A DNA stretch of 64,000 nt from Hyalangium gracile (GTDB lineage: Bacteria > Myxococcota > Myxococcia > Myxococcales > Myxococcaceae): NCBI RefSeq assembly GCF_020103725.1, contig NZ_JAHXBG010000029.1, positions 82,753 to 146,752 on the forward strand, read 5' to 3'. The position numbers and the translations under genes were made by a program. Positions 17,020 through 25,046 of the stretch are shown one piece after another; position 1 is the first letter of the stretch, and each line of letters begins with the position of its first letter. A model generated the notes under the pieces. It was not told the origin of the DNA, searched no databases, and saw nothing but the letters and a program-made list of their open reading frames with translations.

Positions 17020-18851
17020 CACAGGCCCCTCCGCAGCTCGGGCTGTTCGAAGAGGTATCGGATGAAGGGCCGGAGCTTGCGGTCGCGCGCGACGAACTCC
17101 CGGGCGAGCTTGTCGATGAAGCCCTTCTCGGTAGCCGGGTTCAGCTGCCGGCCGATGAACATCGCGTAGAGCCTGCGCGCGGTGCAGCGGTCGAACTCTC
17201 CCGAGCGGACCAGGAGCTTTCCGAACCCGAGCGGGCCCATCGTGCCGTCGCCATGCTCACCGAGCAGCGTGTACGACTCGGGCATCGTGTCGAGCAGCAC
17301 CGCCTCCGGGTTGGCCTTGAGCTGCTCGGGGGTGACCGGAGTCAGCATGGTGTTGGGAAGGAACGCGTTCTTCCAGCGGAACCCCGGTGTGCTGCCGGTG
17401 TGCGGATACTGCCCGGACAGCCACTCCTTCGTGACGCGGTGACGGCCCACGCCTGGGATGAAGGGCCAGGGGACGTAGTAGCTCTGGAACGGGCTGAAGT
17501 CCCAGCGCTTGAAGGAGATGGCCGCGGGATCGAGCGTCTTGTGGCAGTGCAGGCACGTTCCGCCGGTCGCGGGATCGGTCTCGAGCGGAGGGAAGTGCAC
17601 GTCCGCGGGAGGCGGCGAGAAGCTCTGGCAGGCGAACATCTCCAGGAAGCGCGCCGCGCGGACGCGCTCGCGCGGGAACGAGGACATCGCGCCCATCATG
17701 GTCAGCACCCCGGCGGTGGGAATGCCCTTGGGCGCCTCGGTCGTGGTGCGGGGATCGTAGCGGTAGGTGCGCTCGAGACTGCCGGAGCGCGTCCGGTTCT
17801 CGGTGAGCGAGAGGTGGAAGGGCTCCAGCTCCTCGACCACGAACTCGCGCCACGCCTGCGGATCGTTCGGCGTCGGGTGCATCGGGTCGCGGGGGGCGTC
17901 GCCCACGTCCGGGCGCCACCACGTCGTGTTCGCGTCCAGCGCGGCGCTGCCCATGTGCCGGCCGAAGCGCACGTAGAGCGCACGCAGCCAGTTGGTTCCG
18001 ACCGAGTAGTTGCCGATGACGAGGTCCGAGAGCGGCCGGTCATGCCACGCCAGGTGCGCGAACAGGCGCGCGGGCTCCTCGTACGGATGGCGCCGTTGAA
18101 GGCGCAGGTCATGGGTGCCCAGGGTGTGCAGGCCGACGAGCGGCGAGCACCACACCAGGTTCTGTCCGCAGCCGCAGCCGCTGGGCAGAGAGGGGTCGTA
18201 GTAGCCGCCGTTCGCGATGCCGCAGTCGACCTGCTGCCCATTGGAGTCGGTGATGTGGGTCGTGGAGGTGCCGGCCTTGCCGAGCACCTGGACCGTCGTA
18301 CCCGGCGCCCACCAGGGCTCGACGGTGTTCACCTCGGGCACGGCGGGATTGCCGGCTCCATCCTTGTCGTTGCACTGCTGGCCCGAGTCCCTCTCCCGGA
18401 ACTCGTTCGTATGGTAGTACGCGCCCGGGTGCAGGCTGTTGCTGGGGCACGTGAAGAGGTGGCCGGACATGTCGCCCTGGTACGCGTCACCAGCCGCGCC
18501 GGTGGTGTACGCGCCCACCGCGAGCCACTCGTGTCCGAAGCGCACCATCCGCTCGTAGAACTTCGGCGAGGCGAGCACCTCCTCGAGCGTCGAACGCAGG
18601 AGCGATTCTCGCGCCTCGGACGTGGCCGCGGTCGCCATCGCTTCGTACTGCTCGACGGTCGGCGTGGTCCCGGTGAGCCCGAGCACGATGCGCCGCAAGA
18701 CGCGCGTGTCGCTCATCTGGTCGTGAAGAACCTCGGGCTGAGGCTGCTCGGGACCGCATTGCTGGGCGTAAGCCTCGGCCCCCATGAGTCCGGACATCAC
18801 GAGGAGCACGGTCAATATGGCCGCACTCTTCCGTTGCAGTGGCGCATGCAT
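17019..18851 (-). CDS. Exported DUF1549/DUF1592-like protein with a CxxCH motif
   Basis: The 610-residue protein starts at ATG 18851 and has a signal peptide ending near AEAYAQ (residue 28). The frame is open further upstream but without a signal or similarity. The region RRIVLGLTGTTPTVEQYEAM near residue 50 and SPKFYERMVRFGHEWL near residue 90 resemble the helical N-terminal part of the planctomycete-type DUF1549/DUF1592 proteins. Near residue 430, TCLHCHKTLDPAAISFKRWD holds a CxxCH heme site followed by the family's LDP motif. It heads the operon with the CxxCH lipoprotein and the DUF1501 protein. The family has no firm biochemical role, and assignment to one exact DUF is by eye. Confidence 0.78.
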   Translation of the reverse strand: MHAPLQRKSAAILTVLLVMSGLMGAEAYAQQCGPEQPQPEVLHDQMSDTRVLRRIVLGLTGTTPTVEQYEAMATAATSEARESLLRSTLEEVLASPKFYERMVRFGHEWLAVGAYTTGAAGDAYQGDMSGHLFTCPSNSLHPGAYYHTNEFRERDSGQQCNDKDGAGNPAVPEVNTVEPWWAPGTTVQVLGKAGTSTTHITDSNGQQVDCGIANGGYYDPSLPSGCGCGQNLVWCSPLVGLHTLGTHDLRLQRRHPYEEPARLFAHLAWHDRPLSDLVIGNYSVGTNWLRALYVRFGRHMGSAALDANTTWWRPDVGDAPRDPMHPTPNDPQAWREFVVEELEPFHLSLTENRTRSGSLERTYRYDPRTTTEAPKGIPTAGVLTMMGAMSSFPRERVRAARFLEMFACQSFSPPPADVHFPPLETDPATGGTCLHCHKTLDPAAISFKRWDFSPFQSYYVPWPFIPGVGRHRVTKEWLSGQYPHTGSTPGFRWKNAFLPNTMLTPVTPEQLKANPEAVLLDTMPESYTLLGEHGDGTMGPLGFGKLLVRSGEFDRCTARRLYAMFIGRQLNPATEKGFIDKLAREFVARDRKLRPFIRYLFEQPELRRGL

Positions 18852-18930
18852 ATCCGAAAACACTAGTGAGCCGATTGTTGAGTGGCAAAGGGTTTGCGAG
18901 CGCCCGGGAGTAGGTGGGCGGCTCCGCGAC

Positions 18931-19173
18931 GTCATCGGAGACCTGCTGGGGCTGGACCGCTCCCTGCACGCCCGCTTCAAGCAGTGGTCGGATGACATGA
19001 TGGCGGCCATGACGGCCACCCACACGCCGGGGTCGGCCGTCCGTATCCGGAAGAGCTTCCAGGACATGGAGGGCTACCTGCGAGAGGTGCTGGCGGCAGG
19101 TCAGCGCCAGCCGCGGGACGACATGGCCACGGAGCTTCTGAGGGCGGAGGTGGATGGCAAGCGGCTCGACCCG
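18931..19173 (+). pseudogene. Cytochrome P450 remnant (middle segment only)
   Basis: An open stretch encodes about 80 residues that read like the B/C-to-H helix region of a bacterial P450: VIGDLLGLDRSLHARFKQWS, then YLREVLAAGQRQPRDDMATE and LLRAEVDGKRL. In family members this precedes the I-helix with its acidic-alcohol pair. Here the similarity stops after DGKRLDPG, and neither the I-helix, the ExxR motif nor the heme-binding Cys loop follows. Nothing upstream of 18931 looks like a P450 N-terminus. It is therefore a fragment truncated at both ends, lying between the divergent CxxCH operon and a small membrane-protein gene. Confidence 0.72.
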
Positions 19174-19252
19174 GGGAGGCCAGACCGGACGCGGGCCACC
19201 CAGGAGTGCTGCTCTCCCTGCTTCCCAACGCGTTCAGGGGTATGGTGGGGGC

Positions 19253-19666
19253 ATGCAGTTCGACTGGGAAGCTCCGCGGATCAAGAGCACCTTCATCTTC
19301 TCGAGCCTCATCCCTGGGTTGATGAGCCTCGTCGCCTATAAAGGTGATCTGCCCTGGGCATGGGCCGCGCTCCTGGCTGTGCCGAGCGGCATCATCGGAG
19401 GCTTCCTCTTCGGGGCGGGGTGGAAGAACAGTTTTCTCTACAGCATTCCCTCGATCGTAACGTCGCTCGCGACGGTCGGAGTCGTGTGGCTGGTCATCCG
19501 CTGGCAGCCATCGGTGCCTTTCATCGAGATGGTGCTCTGCCAGCTGGTGGCCGCCGTCGGCACGTTGCCGCTGTGGAGGTACTTCTACCAACGGCTCGAA
19601 GCACAGGAGGATCCGCAGGCTGTGCGTCTCGCCGCCTGGAAGGCTGCGACACGCCGGGATGACTGA
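19253..19666 (+). CDS. Small membrane protein of unknown function
   Basis: The 137-residue protein has about four hydrophobic segments: STFIFSSLIPGLMSLVAY, WAWAALLAVPSGIIGGFLFG, SIPSIVTSLATVGVVWLVI and FIEMVLCQLVAAVGTLPLW. A charged C-terminal tail ends in RRDD. I do not recognise the family. ATG 19253 is preceded by a purine-rich GGGG stretch; longer in-frame starts would run into the P450 remnant's reading frame region and are unlikely. It has no close partner: the P450 remnant lies upstream, and 116 bp separate it from the next small gene. Confidence 0.65.
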   Translation: MQFDWEAPRIKSTFIFSSLIPGLMSLVAYKGDLPWAWAALLAVPSGIIGGFLFGAGWKNSFLYSIPSIVTSLATVGVVWLVIRWQPSVPFIEMVLCQLVAAVGTLPLWRYFYQRLEAQEDPQAVRLAAWKAATRRDD

Positions 19667-19782
19667 ACCTGGGCGGTCCGGCAGCCTCCTCCCTTGTGCG
19701 TGGGAGTTCGTCAGTTCCTGGTTCAGACAGCAGTTGGCAATGGTCGAAGCTGTCCAGCTTTCACACGAGAGGAAGGCCGTGA

Positions 19783-20034
19783 ATGGAAGAGCCTAAAAAC
19801 TTCTCCGTCCTCCTGAGGCTTCAAAAGGTGACGACCCAATACGCATACGTCCTGGTGCCAGTCACCGAGACAGTTCTCGGGCCTGCCGACGCGGAAGGGC
19901 AGCGGAGGATCGACCCGGAGAAGTTCACGAGGGAAGGAGTGAAGAACCGGTCATCCAGCCTCACCCGTTACAAACGCCACTCCCGCCAGACTACCAGGCC
20001 AAGAACTTCTGGGAGTGAAGGGAGGCCCCGCTGA
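19783..20034 (+). CDS. Small hypothetical protein, probably frameshifted near its C-terminus
   Basis: The 83-codon frame has a good ribosome-binding site (GAGGAAGG about 8 bp before ATG 19783). The first ~50 residues (FSVLLRLQKVTTQYAYVLVP onward) look protein-like, while the end turns into a basic, Ser/Arg-rich tail with rare codons. In the frame one base back, from about 19941 to the TGA at 20016-20018, the text reads EEPVIQPHPLQTPLPPDY and ends NFWE, which looks like a natural C-terminus. A one-base loss around 19936-19942, or a -1 slip, would join the two parts into a protein of about 78 residues. Function is unknown. The last codons overlap the region just before the convergent lipoprotein gene. 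Confidence 0.5.
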   Translation: MEEPKNFSVLLRLQKVTTQYAYVLVPVTETVLGPADAEGQRRIDPEKFTREGVKNRSSSLTRYKRHSRQTTRPRTSGSEGRPR

Positions 20035-20047
20035 ACTCCAAGCCGGC

Positions 20048-21106
20048 TTACTTCCGGACCACCTCTCCTTCCACCCAGGTCCTCCACGCGGCCGGGTCTT
20101 CTCCCAGATCACGCCCCGCCAGGGCCCGCAGCGCGAGCAGGGCCCCTTCCCGGTCCGTCCGCTGCCGCATGGCCACCATCTCCAGCAGCACAGGTCCAGC
20201 GTCCAGCAGAGCGGCGCGCCGCAGGCTCGGGTCCTTCTCCACCACGGCGCCGAGCAGAACCGAGGCCTTGTTGCGATCCGCCGAAGCAGGGCCACGCAAC
20301 GCACGCAACACCGGCGCGAGCGGCACGATGGCCTTGGAGGCTCCGCGCTGCGTCTGCCAGAGAACCCGCATCGCGTTGTTGCGCACCGCGACGCTCGGGT
20401 CCCGCATGGAAGGAATGAGCGCCTCCGCTACCTCCTCGCGCGTCCGTCCATAGGCCAGCAGGAATGGCACCCACGAGCGGCGGCCCTCGTCCTTATCGGT
20501 GCGCAGCACACGCACCAGCGCCTCGAAGTGGGCGGGCACGCCGGTGATGAAGCGCGCTTCCAGGGGAGCGAGCGTGGGATGGCCGAAGCCCGCTCCACAG
20601 TGGAAGGCCCTGCAGGGGCCTTCTCCCATGGGCAGTTGCCCTGCACGGTACAGCGCTCCGGCCTGCGCCTCGTAGGCGGCCCAGGCGGCAACCAGCCCCT
20701 CAGGGTCCTCCGGAGCACCGTCCGGGGCGGGAGCAAAATCGAGGCGCCACTCATCCCCGACATCCACCAGGTTCACCGTCACCTCCACGGTGCGGGTGTC
20801 CTCGTAGTTGGTAATGCCGCAGCGAACGTCCGCGAATGCAAAGCGCGACAGGAGGCGCTCCTTGCCAAGCCTCGCCTCCCGATGAAGCTCGCCACTCGAC
20901 AGGTCCACATCCCGGCCCTCGGGAACACCGAAGGCGGCGAGCAGTTCCTCGCGCGAGTAGCGATGGGAGCCGAAGACATCGACGCTCGCCAGCCGATAGC
21001 GTGAGGGCGCGGCGGCCGGAGCCGCGTCAGAGGCCGCCCTGACTCGGGAAGATGGGGCACAGCTCGCCAGCAATGCTAGTGCAACCCACAGAGGCGTTGA
21101 GTTCAT
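20048..21106 (-). CDS. Lipoprotein with HEAT-like repeats and a POTRA-like N-terminus
   Basis: The 352-residue protein has a lipoprotein signal with lipobox LLASC (Cys near residue 15), which favours ATG 21106 over an ATG 14 codons upstream. After a linker, YRLASVDVFGSHRYSREELLAAF near residue 36 resembles the start of a POTRA/FtsQ-type module. The C-terminal 170 residues form helical repeats of the HEAT type (ALIPSMRDPSVAVRNNAMRVL, then a repeat with ADRNKASVLLGAVV). HEAT repeats usually bind other proteins. An envelope scaffolding or assembly role is possible but not shown. It is divergent from the porin gene, 305 bp away. Confidence 0.7.
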   Translation of the reverse strand: MNSTPLWVALALLASCAPSSRVRAASDAAPAAAPSRYRLASVDVFGSHRYSREELLAAFGVPEGRDVDLSSGELHREARLGKERLLSRFAFADVRCGITNYEDTRTVEVTVNLVDVGDEWRLDFAPAPDGAPEDPEGLVAAWAAYEAQAGALYRAGQLPMGEGPCRAFHCGAGFGHPTLAPLEARFITGVPAHFEALVRVLRTDKDEGRRSWVPFLLAYGRTREEVAEALIPSMRDPSVAVRNNAMRVLWQTQRGASKAIVPLAPVLRALRGPASADRNKASVLLGAVVEKDPSLRRAALLDAGPVLLEMVAMRQRTDREGALLALRALAGRDLGEDPAAWRTWVEGEVVRK

Positions 21107-21411
21107 GCCCACAATCAACCACGACCGACATGGCTCCAGGAACGCCACCGGGACATGCGTCCATCGCCCATGCTCCCGTCCCCGGACAGATCGAGATCAG
21201 CAGCCCATGGAGAAGACGTTTCGGAAGCGTCCGTCCACCGCGCGACGCGGGGTTGCCATCTGCGTGTCACCCGCGTGTCACAAAGGGATGGCGTCTTGTG
21301 ACGCTCTGGCAAACACCGGGGGCGGTCCGTTGCGGACCCATTTCCGCTCCTGTAACGGGGGCGCCACATCCAGGTCGGAGCGCCCCCGCTCCGCTGTGAT
21401 GCCGACGCGTT
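21107..21411. other. 305-bp divergent intergenic region with leader hairpins
   Basis: Besides the Pho-box-like array, this gap holds two stem-loops in the presumed porin leader. One is GGTCCG-TTG-CGGACC just after 21320. The other is a 9-bp stem CGGGGGCGC (21356-21364) with GCGCCCCCG (21380-21388), ending 23 bp before the ATG. No Shine-Dalgarno is obvious, so leader structure may affect translation. No small gene was recognised here. Confidence 0.5.
21253..21281 (+). promoter_or_regulatory. Pho-box-like direct repeats upstream of porin gene
   Basis: GTGTCAC at 21264-21270 and again at 21275-21281 are exact 7-bp repeats separated by 4 bp. TTGCCAT at 21253-21259 sits in the same 11-bp phase. 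PhoB boxes are 7-bp CTGTCAT-like repeats at 11-bp spacing, so form and gene context (a phosphate-type porin) agree. The same stretch also contains GTCACAA (21277-21283) and TTGTGAC (21296-21302) as a 7-bp inverted repeat, which could be another regulator's site. Confidence 0.55.
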
Positions 21412-22791
21412 ATGACTCTCATTCCTGCGTACCGACCTCTCTTCCGCGCCCTGCTGTCCGCTTCGCTCCTGCTGGCTCCCGCCGTCCACGCCCAGCAGGA
21501 GGCCGCTCCTCCCGCCTCCACTTCCGAGCCCACGCAGCCCGAGGCCACCCAGCCTCCCCAGTCTCCGCAGCCTGCCGAGTCTCCGCAGCCTGCCGAGGCC
21601 GTGCCCGCTCCCGCCACGCCTTCCGCCGAGGCCGCGCCGCCCGCCGAGGCCAAGAAGGAGAAGGAGACGTCCTGGTACGACCGCATCAAGCTCCGCGGCT
21701 ACACCCAGTTCCGCCACAACCGGCTGCCGAGCTTCCGTAAGAACGACGAGCTGGTGAACGACCAGGGCGACCGCTACATCGGCGCCAACAACAACTTCGG
21801 CATCCGACGCGCGCGCATCATCATCTTCGGGGACATCACCGACCACGTCTCCATCTACATCCAGCCGGACTTCGCGTCGGTCATCGGCGACCAGTACCAC
21901 GTGGCCATCCTCCGCGACCTGTACGCGGACGTCTTCCTGGACAAGAAGAAGGAGTTCCGGCTGCGAGTGGGCCAGTCCAAGGTGCCGTTCGGCTTCGAGA
22001 ACCTCCAGTCGAGCCAGAACCGCGCCCCACTGGACCGAAACGACGCCCTCAACAGCGCGCTCAGGGACGAGCGCGATCTGGGCCTGTTCGGCTACTGGGC
22101 TCCGAAGGAGATTCGCGAGCGGTTCAAGCTCCTGGTCGACAGCGGGCTGAAGGGCTCGGGCGACTACGGCGCGGTGGGGCTCGGCATCTACAATGGCCAG
22201 AACGCCAACCGCCCCGAGCGCAACAACAACGTGCACGTCGTCGGTCGCGTGGCCTGGCCCTTCCTCTTCGGCAAGCAGTTCGTCGAGGTCAACGCCGCCG
22301 GGTACTACGGCAAGTACAACGTCACCGTCACCCCGCGCGATGGCGCGCCCTATGAGCTGGCGGGCGGCAAGAACGACCTTGTGGACGCCCGCGCCGCGGC
22401 GGCCCTGGTCATCTACCCGCAGCCCATCGGCCTGGTCGCCGAGTACAACATCGGCAAGGGGCCCGCGCTGGGGCAGGACGAAGAGAGCTTCGTCATCGAC
22501 AGCCGCCGGCTGAACGGTGGCTACGTGCAGCTCATGTACAAGCTGGACGGCGTGGTCGGCCAGTCGCTGCTGCCCTATGTGCGAGGGCAGCTCTACAAGG
22601 GCGGCAAGAAGTTCGATACGAACGCCCCCCGCTACGACATCCGCGAGCTGGAGCTGGGCGTGGAGTGGCAGATCATCAAGCCCTTGGAGCTGACGGTCGC
22701 TTACATGATCTCCGACCGCACCTCCTCGCGCTACCCGTACGAGAAGGAGCGGGGAGACGTGACGCGCGTGCAGCTCCAGGTGAACTACTGA
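21412..22791 (+). CDS. Outer-membrane porin, phosphate-selective OprO/OprP-like
   Basis: The 459-residue protein has a signal peptide cleaved near VHA-QQ (residue 28), then a Pro/Gln/Glu-rich segment of about 55 residues containing a perfect 18-bp tandem duplication (21562-21597). The rest is a beta-barrel with alternating polar/apolar strands: SWYDRIKLRGYTQFRHNRL, then RRARIIIFGDITDHVSIYIQ, RLRVGQSKVPFGFENL and a C-terminal strand ending in VQLQVNY with a terminal aromatic residue as in outer-membrane proteins. These match the phosphate-selective porin O/P family. The Pro-rich segment may reach through the periplasm. Regulation by phosphate is suggested by the upstream repeats (inference). 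Confidence 0.88.
   Translation: MTLIPAYRPLFRALLSASLLLAPAVHAQQEAAPPASTSEPTQPEATQPPQSPQPAESPQPAEAVPAPATPSAEAAPPAEAKKEKETSWYDRIKLRGYTQFRHNRLPSFRKNDELVNDQGDRYIGANNNFGIRRARIIIFGDITDHVSIYIQPDFASVIGDQYHVAILRDLYADVFLDKKKEFRLRVGQSKVPFGFENLQSSQNRAPLDRNDALNSALRDERDLGLFGYWAPKEIRERFKLLVDSGLKGSGDYGAVGLGIYNGQNANRPERNNNVHVVGRVAWPFLFGKQFVEVNAAGYYGKYNVTVTPRDGAPYELAGGKNDLVDARAAAALVIYPQPIGLVAEYNIGKGPALGQDEESFVIDSRRLNGGYVQLMYKLDGVVGQSLLPYVRGQLYKGGKKFDTNAPRYDIRELELGVEWQIIKPLELTVAYMISDRTSSRYPYEKERGDVTRVQLQVNY
21562..21597 (+). repeat. Tandem 18-bp duplication inside porin gene
   Basis: Two exact copies of an 18-bp unit (21562-21579 and 21580-21597) encode the repeated hexapeptide SPQPAE in the periplasmic linker. 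A simple in-frame expansion. Confidence 0.85.
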
Positions 22792-22800
22792 GCGCGGCGA

Positions 22801-22833
22801 CTCCCGGAGGGCCCTGCACCGCCCTCACGGGAG
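22801..22833. terminator. Hairpin at convergent gene ends
   Basis: CTCCCGGAGGGC (22801-22812) pairs with GCCCTCACGGGAG (22821-22833): two 6-bp helices separated by one bulged A, with an 8-base loop. It begins 10 bp after the porin stop and overlaps the last codons of the convergent hydrolase. There is no long T-run. Confidence 0.5.
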
Positions 22834-23625
22834 ACTCTCGAGGGACTCCTCTATCGCCCGAGCGAGCGTCCTGGGGTCCACGGCGTGCGTCTGTCCCTCC
22901 AGCGTACGGTGGCGCGCGTTCGGGATGGCACGTGTCAGGGTCTGAATCGCCTCGCGCATCCAGCCCGGGCTCGCGCCTCCCTCCATGACGAGTGCCGCCG
23001 CTCGGACGGCCGGCACCTCGGCGAGACGCGAGGGTCCTCGGGCCGTGATGAGCAGGTCGTAGCTGAGTGTGTGGGCGAGCCGTTCGAGGCCCGCCCACAT
23101 CGGTGACCTGCGCATCTGTTCGACGGCGGGCGCGGGTACCTGCATCACCTTCGTGAAGTACAGCTCGACTGCCTCCGAGCGGCGATTCCCCGCGGCGGCA
23201 TCGTCGAGCTGCTTCGCCAGGCGCTCGAAGGAGCTAGCCCGGCCCGCCTCAAGAATCACCGGAGGCTCATAGAGGACGAGCTTCGGTATCGGGAGTCCGT
23301 GGACGGCGGCATCCAGGGCGAGCAGGGCGCCGGACGAGTTGCCAAAGACCGAGGCCGACCCGCCGGCCGCGGTGAGCAGCGCCGCGAGGTCCTCGATTTC
23401 ACGACCGGGCGCGTCGGGCGGAGTGTTGTCGCTGCTCCCACGGCCGCGCCGGTCGTAGCTGAACACGGTGAATCGATGTGCCAGCAGGGCGGCCAGGGGT
23501 GTCCCCGACGCGGGGGCCGAGCGGTCGCAAAACGCTCCACCGACCAGGATGAGCGGTGGGCCCTTGCCCGTGGTCTCGAACGCAATGGAAGTACCGTCGG
23601 CGGACCTGACTGTGTGGCTCTTCAT
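22825..23625 (-). CDS. Alpha/beta hydrolase
   Basis: The 266-residue alpha/beta-hydrolase fold protein has the oxyanion region LILVGGAFCDR near residue 30, FSYDRRGRGSSD near residue 57, the nucleophile elbow FGNSSGALLALD (Ser near residue 97) and the catalytic His in EGQTHAVDP near residue 245. Length and motifs match small esterase/peroxidase-like hydrolases. The ATG has an AGGAG site 6 bp upstream and lies 10 bp after the sigma-factor stop, so both are in one operon and the hydrolase is probably a target or partner of that sigma factor's response. The substrate is not known. Confidence 0.88.
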   Translation of the reverse strand: MKSHTVRSADGTSIAFETTGKGPPLILVGGAFCDRSAPASGTPLAALLAHRFTVFSYDRRGRGSSDNTPPDAPGREIEDLAALLTAAGGSASVFGNSSGALLALDAAVHGLPIPKLVLYEPPVILEAGRASSFERLAKQLDDAAAGNRRSEAVELYFTKVMQVPAPAVEQMRRSPMWAGLERLAHTLSYDLLITARGPSRLAEVPAVRAAALVMEGGASPGWMREAIQTLTRAIPNARHRTLEGQTHAVDPRTLARAIEESLESLP

Positions 23626-23635
23626 GGCGGCTCCT

Positions 23636-24580
23636 CTAGGACGCGGCAGAACCCGGGTGATAGCCGTGCGTGCGGAACGGGACGTCGAGCTCTCGGCAGA
23701 CCTCGGTGACGACCTCGGGGGCGTGGTAGTAGTTGCGCAGCCGCGCAATGCGGTCGCCGTCCAGCTCCACCCGGACGACGGTGTGCACTTCCTCCCCCGA
23801 CCACCAGAGCAGGAGCCATTCGCCCCGGTGTGCGCGGAGCTCGCAACGGGGAGGGGCCACGAGCTCGAATCCACCCTCGGGACAGCCGAAGAGCGTTCCC
23901 TGTAGCGAGCCGGCCCTGACTGCCTTGCTCCCGGATTCGATCTTGAAGCCCGGGTACTCCAGGATCGCCGTGTCCAGGAGGAGCGCCGTGAGACGGTCGA
24001 GGTCCCGGGCGTTGAAGGCCGCGCAGAAGGCGTCGAGGACGGCGGGCGCCACGGGAGCCAGCCTGTCCGGATCGGGCGTCACCAGCCTGGACCTTCCCCT
24101 GTGCAGGGCTGCCTTGATGGCTCCGGTCGTGGTGGTCAGCGCCTCGGCGATCTCCTCGAGCGAGAGCCCGAAGGCATCCTTGAGCACGACCGCTGCGCGT
24201 TCCTGCGGCGACAACTGGGTGAGCAGCGTTCCAGCGGCCTCACGCGTCGCGCGGGGCTCGGCGCTTGCCGCCGGTTCCGGGACCTCGGGGCCGGCGGTGA
24301 GCGGCACCTCTCCCGCTTGCCGAGCCCGGTTGAGCCACAGGTTGGAGGCAACACGAAAGAGCCACGCCCGCGGGCTTCGCGGCGGTTCCGCCATGATGGC
24401 GAGAGTCGCGAACGCCCGGGCGAGCGTCTCCTGGACCATGTCCTCGGCATCCCAGGGGCTGCGCGTCAGATGCCGGCAGTACCGGTAGAGCTCCGGGCGA
24501 AGCGGCTCATAGGTATCGAGGAAATGGCGCCAGGACGCCTTGACGGCATCGCCCAGCGGGTCAGGAAATCCCGTGCTCAT
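23636..24580 (-). CDS. ECF RNA polymerase sigma factor with C-terminal SnoaL/NTF2-like domain
   Basis: The 314-residue protein is longer than a plain ECF factor. Region 2 is near residues 15-85 (LYRYCRHLTRSPWDAEDMVQ, then WLFRVASNLWLNRAR). Region 4 is near residues 110-165 (LSPQERAAVVLKDAFGLSLE, ALTTTTGAIKAALHRGRSRL). A SnoaL-like domain of about 120 residues follows (FCAAFNARDLDRLTALLLD and LLLWWSGEEVHTVVRVELDG). Such C-terminal extensions, seen in SigJ/ECF41-type factors, control activity in cis instead of a separate anti-sigma, and no anti-sigma gene is next to it. ATG 24580 is chosen on homology; the ribosome-binding site is weak. It is co-transcribed with the hydrolase. Confidence 0.88.
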   Translation of the reverse strand: MSTGFPDPLGDAVKASWRHFLDTYEPLRPELYRYCRHLTRSPWDAEDMVQETLARAFATLAIMAEPPRSPRAWLFRVASNLWLNRARQAGEVPLTAGPEVPEPAASAEPRATREAAGTLLTQLSPQERAAVVLKDAFGLSLEEIAEALTTTTGAIKAALHRGRSRLVTPDPDRLAPVAPAVLDAFCAAFNARDLDRLTALLLDTAILEYPGFKIESGSKAVRAGSLQGTLFGCPEGGFELVAPPRCELRAHRGEWLLLWWSGEEVHTVVRVELDGDRIARLRNYYHAPEVVTEVCRELDVPFRTHGYHPGSAAS

Positions 24581-24686
24581 GCAGGAGAGACACGCGAGAG
24601 GCGAGAAAGGATACGGGCCTGCTCGCGGCCGCCGGGGCGCAGCCCCTGGCTCCGTCAGAAGGATTCCGAGCACCGGGGGAAAAACG

Positions 24687-24731
24687 AAAGCCCTGGAGTT
24701 TCAGCGGAAGTCCGCGAAACTCCAGGGCTTT
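24687..24731 (-). terminator. Intrinsic terminator of tRNA-Pro
   Basis: A 16-bp perfect stem (24687-24702 with 24716-24731) encloses a second GCGGA/TCCGC stem. On the minus strand it is followed by CTTTCGTTTTT. It starts 4 bp after the tRNA 3' end, so it terminates the tRNA transcript. Confidence 0.88.
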
Positions 24732-24734
24732 TGA

Positions 24735-24811
24735 TGGTCGGGGAGACAGGATTTGAACCTGCGACCCCTTGGTCCCGAACCAAGTGCTCTACCAGGCTGA
24801 GCCACTCCCCG
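24735..24811 (-). tRNA. tRNA-Pro (anticodon CGG), CCA encoded
   Basis: The minus strand folds into a full cloverleaf of 77 bases including the encoded CCA (24735-24737). The acceptor stem is CGGGGAG/CTCCCCG, the D-arm GGCTCAGCCTGGTAGAGC, and the anticodon stem CTTGG/CCAAG with loop TTCGGGA, giving anticodon CGG for Pro codon CCG. The T-arm is GCAGGTTCAAATCCTGT. C1-G72 is usual for bacterial tRNA-Pro. Confidence 0.96.
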
Positions 24812-25046
24812 ATATGTACGCCCTTCCGCCGGAGACAACGCTCGGGCCGGCAGAAGTGGCGGCGGATGTACCCGACCCGCCCGGCTGAGTCAACGCCTCT
24901 GGATCTCCTTTTCGTTCCCTTCTCAGCCCTTGATAGCCAGGGGTCTGGCTCACCCCACGGGTCCCTGTCTACCCGGCTGCTCCTCCTCCAACCCTTCGGA
25001 GTTCCTCGCCTTCCCTCTGGGAACAGTCCTTGCTCTGCCCTTCCGC

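Noticed and set aside
18784..19341. A 185-codon gene covering the P450-like segment
   Set aside because: Only the middle 80 codons resemble a protein family; the beginning is antisense to a signal peptide and the end runs into the next gene's start.
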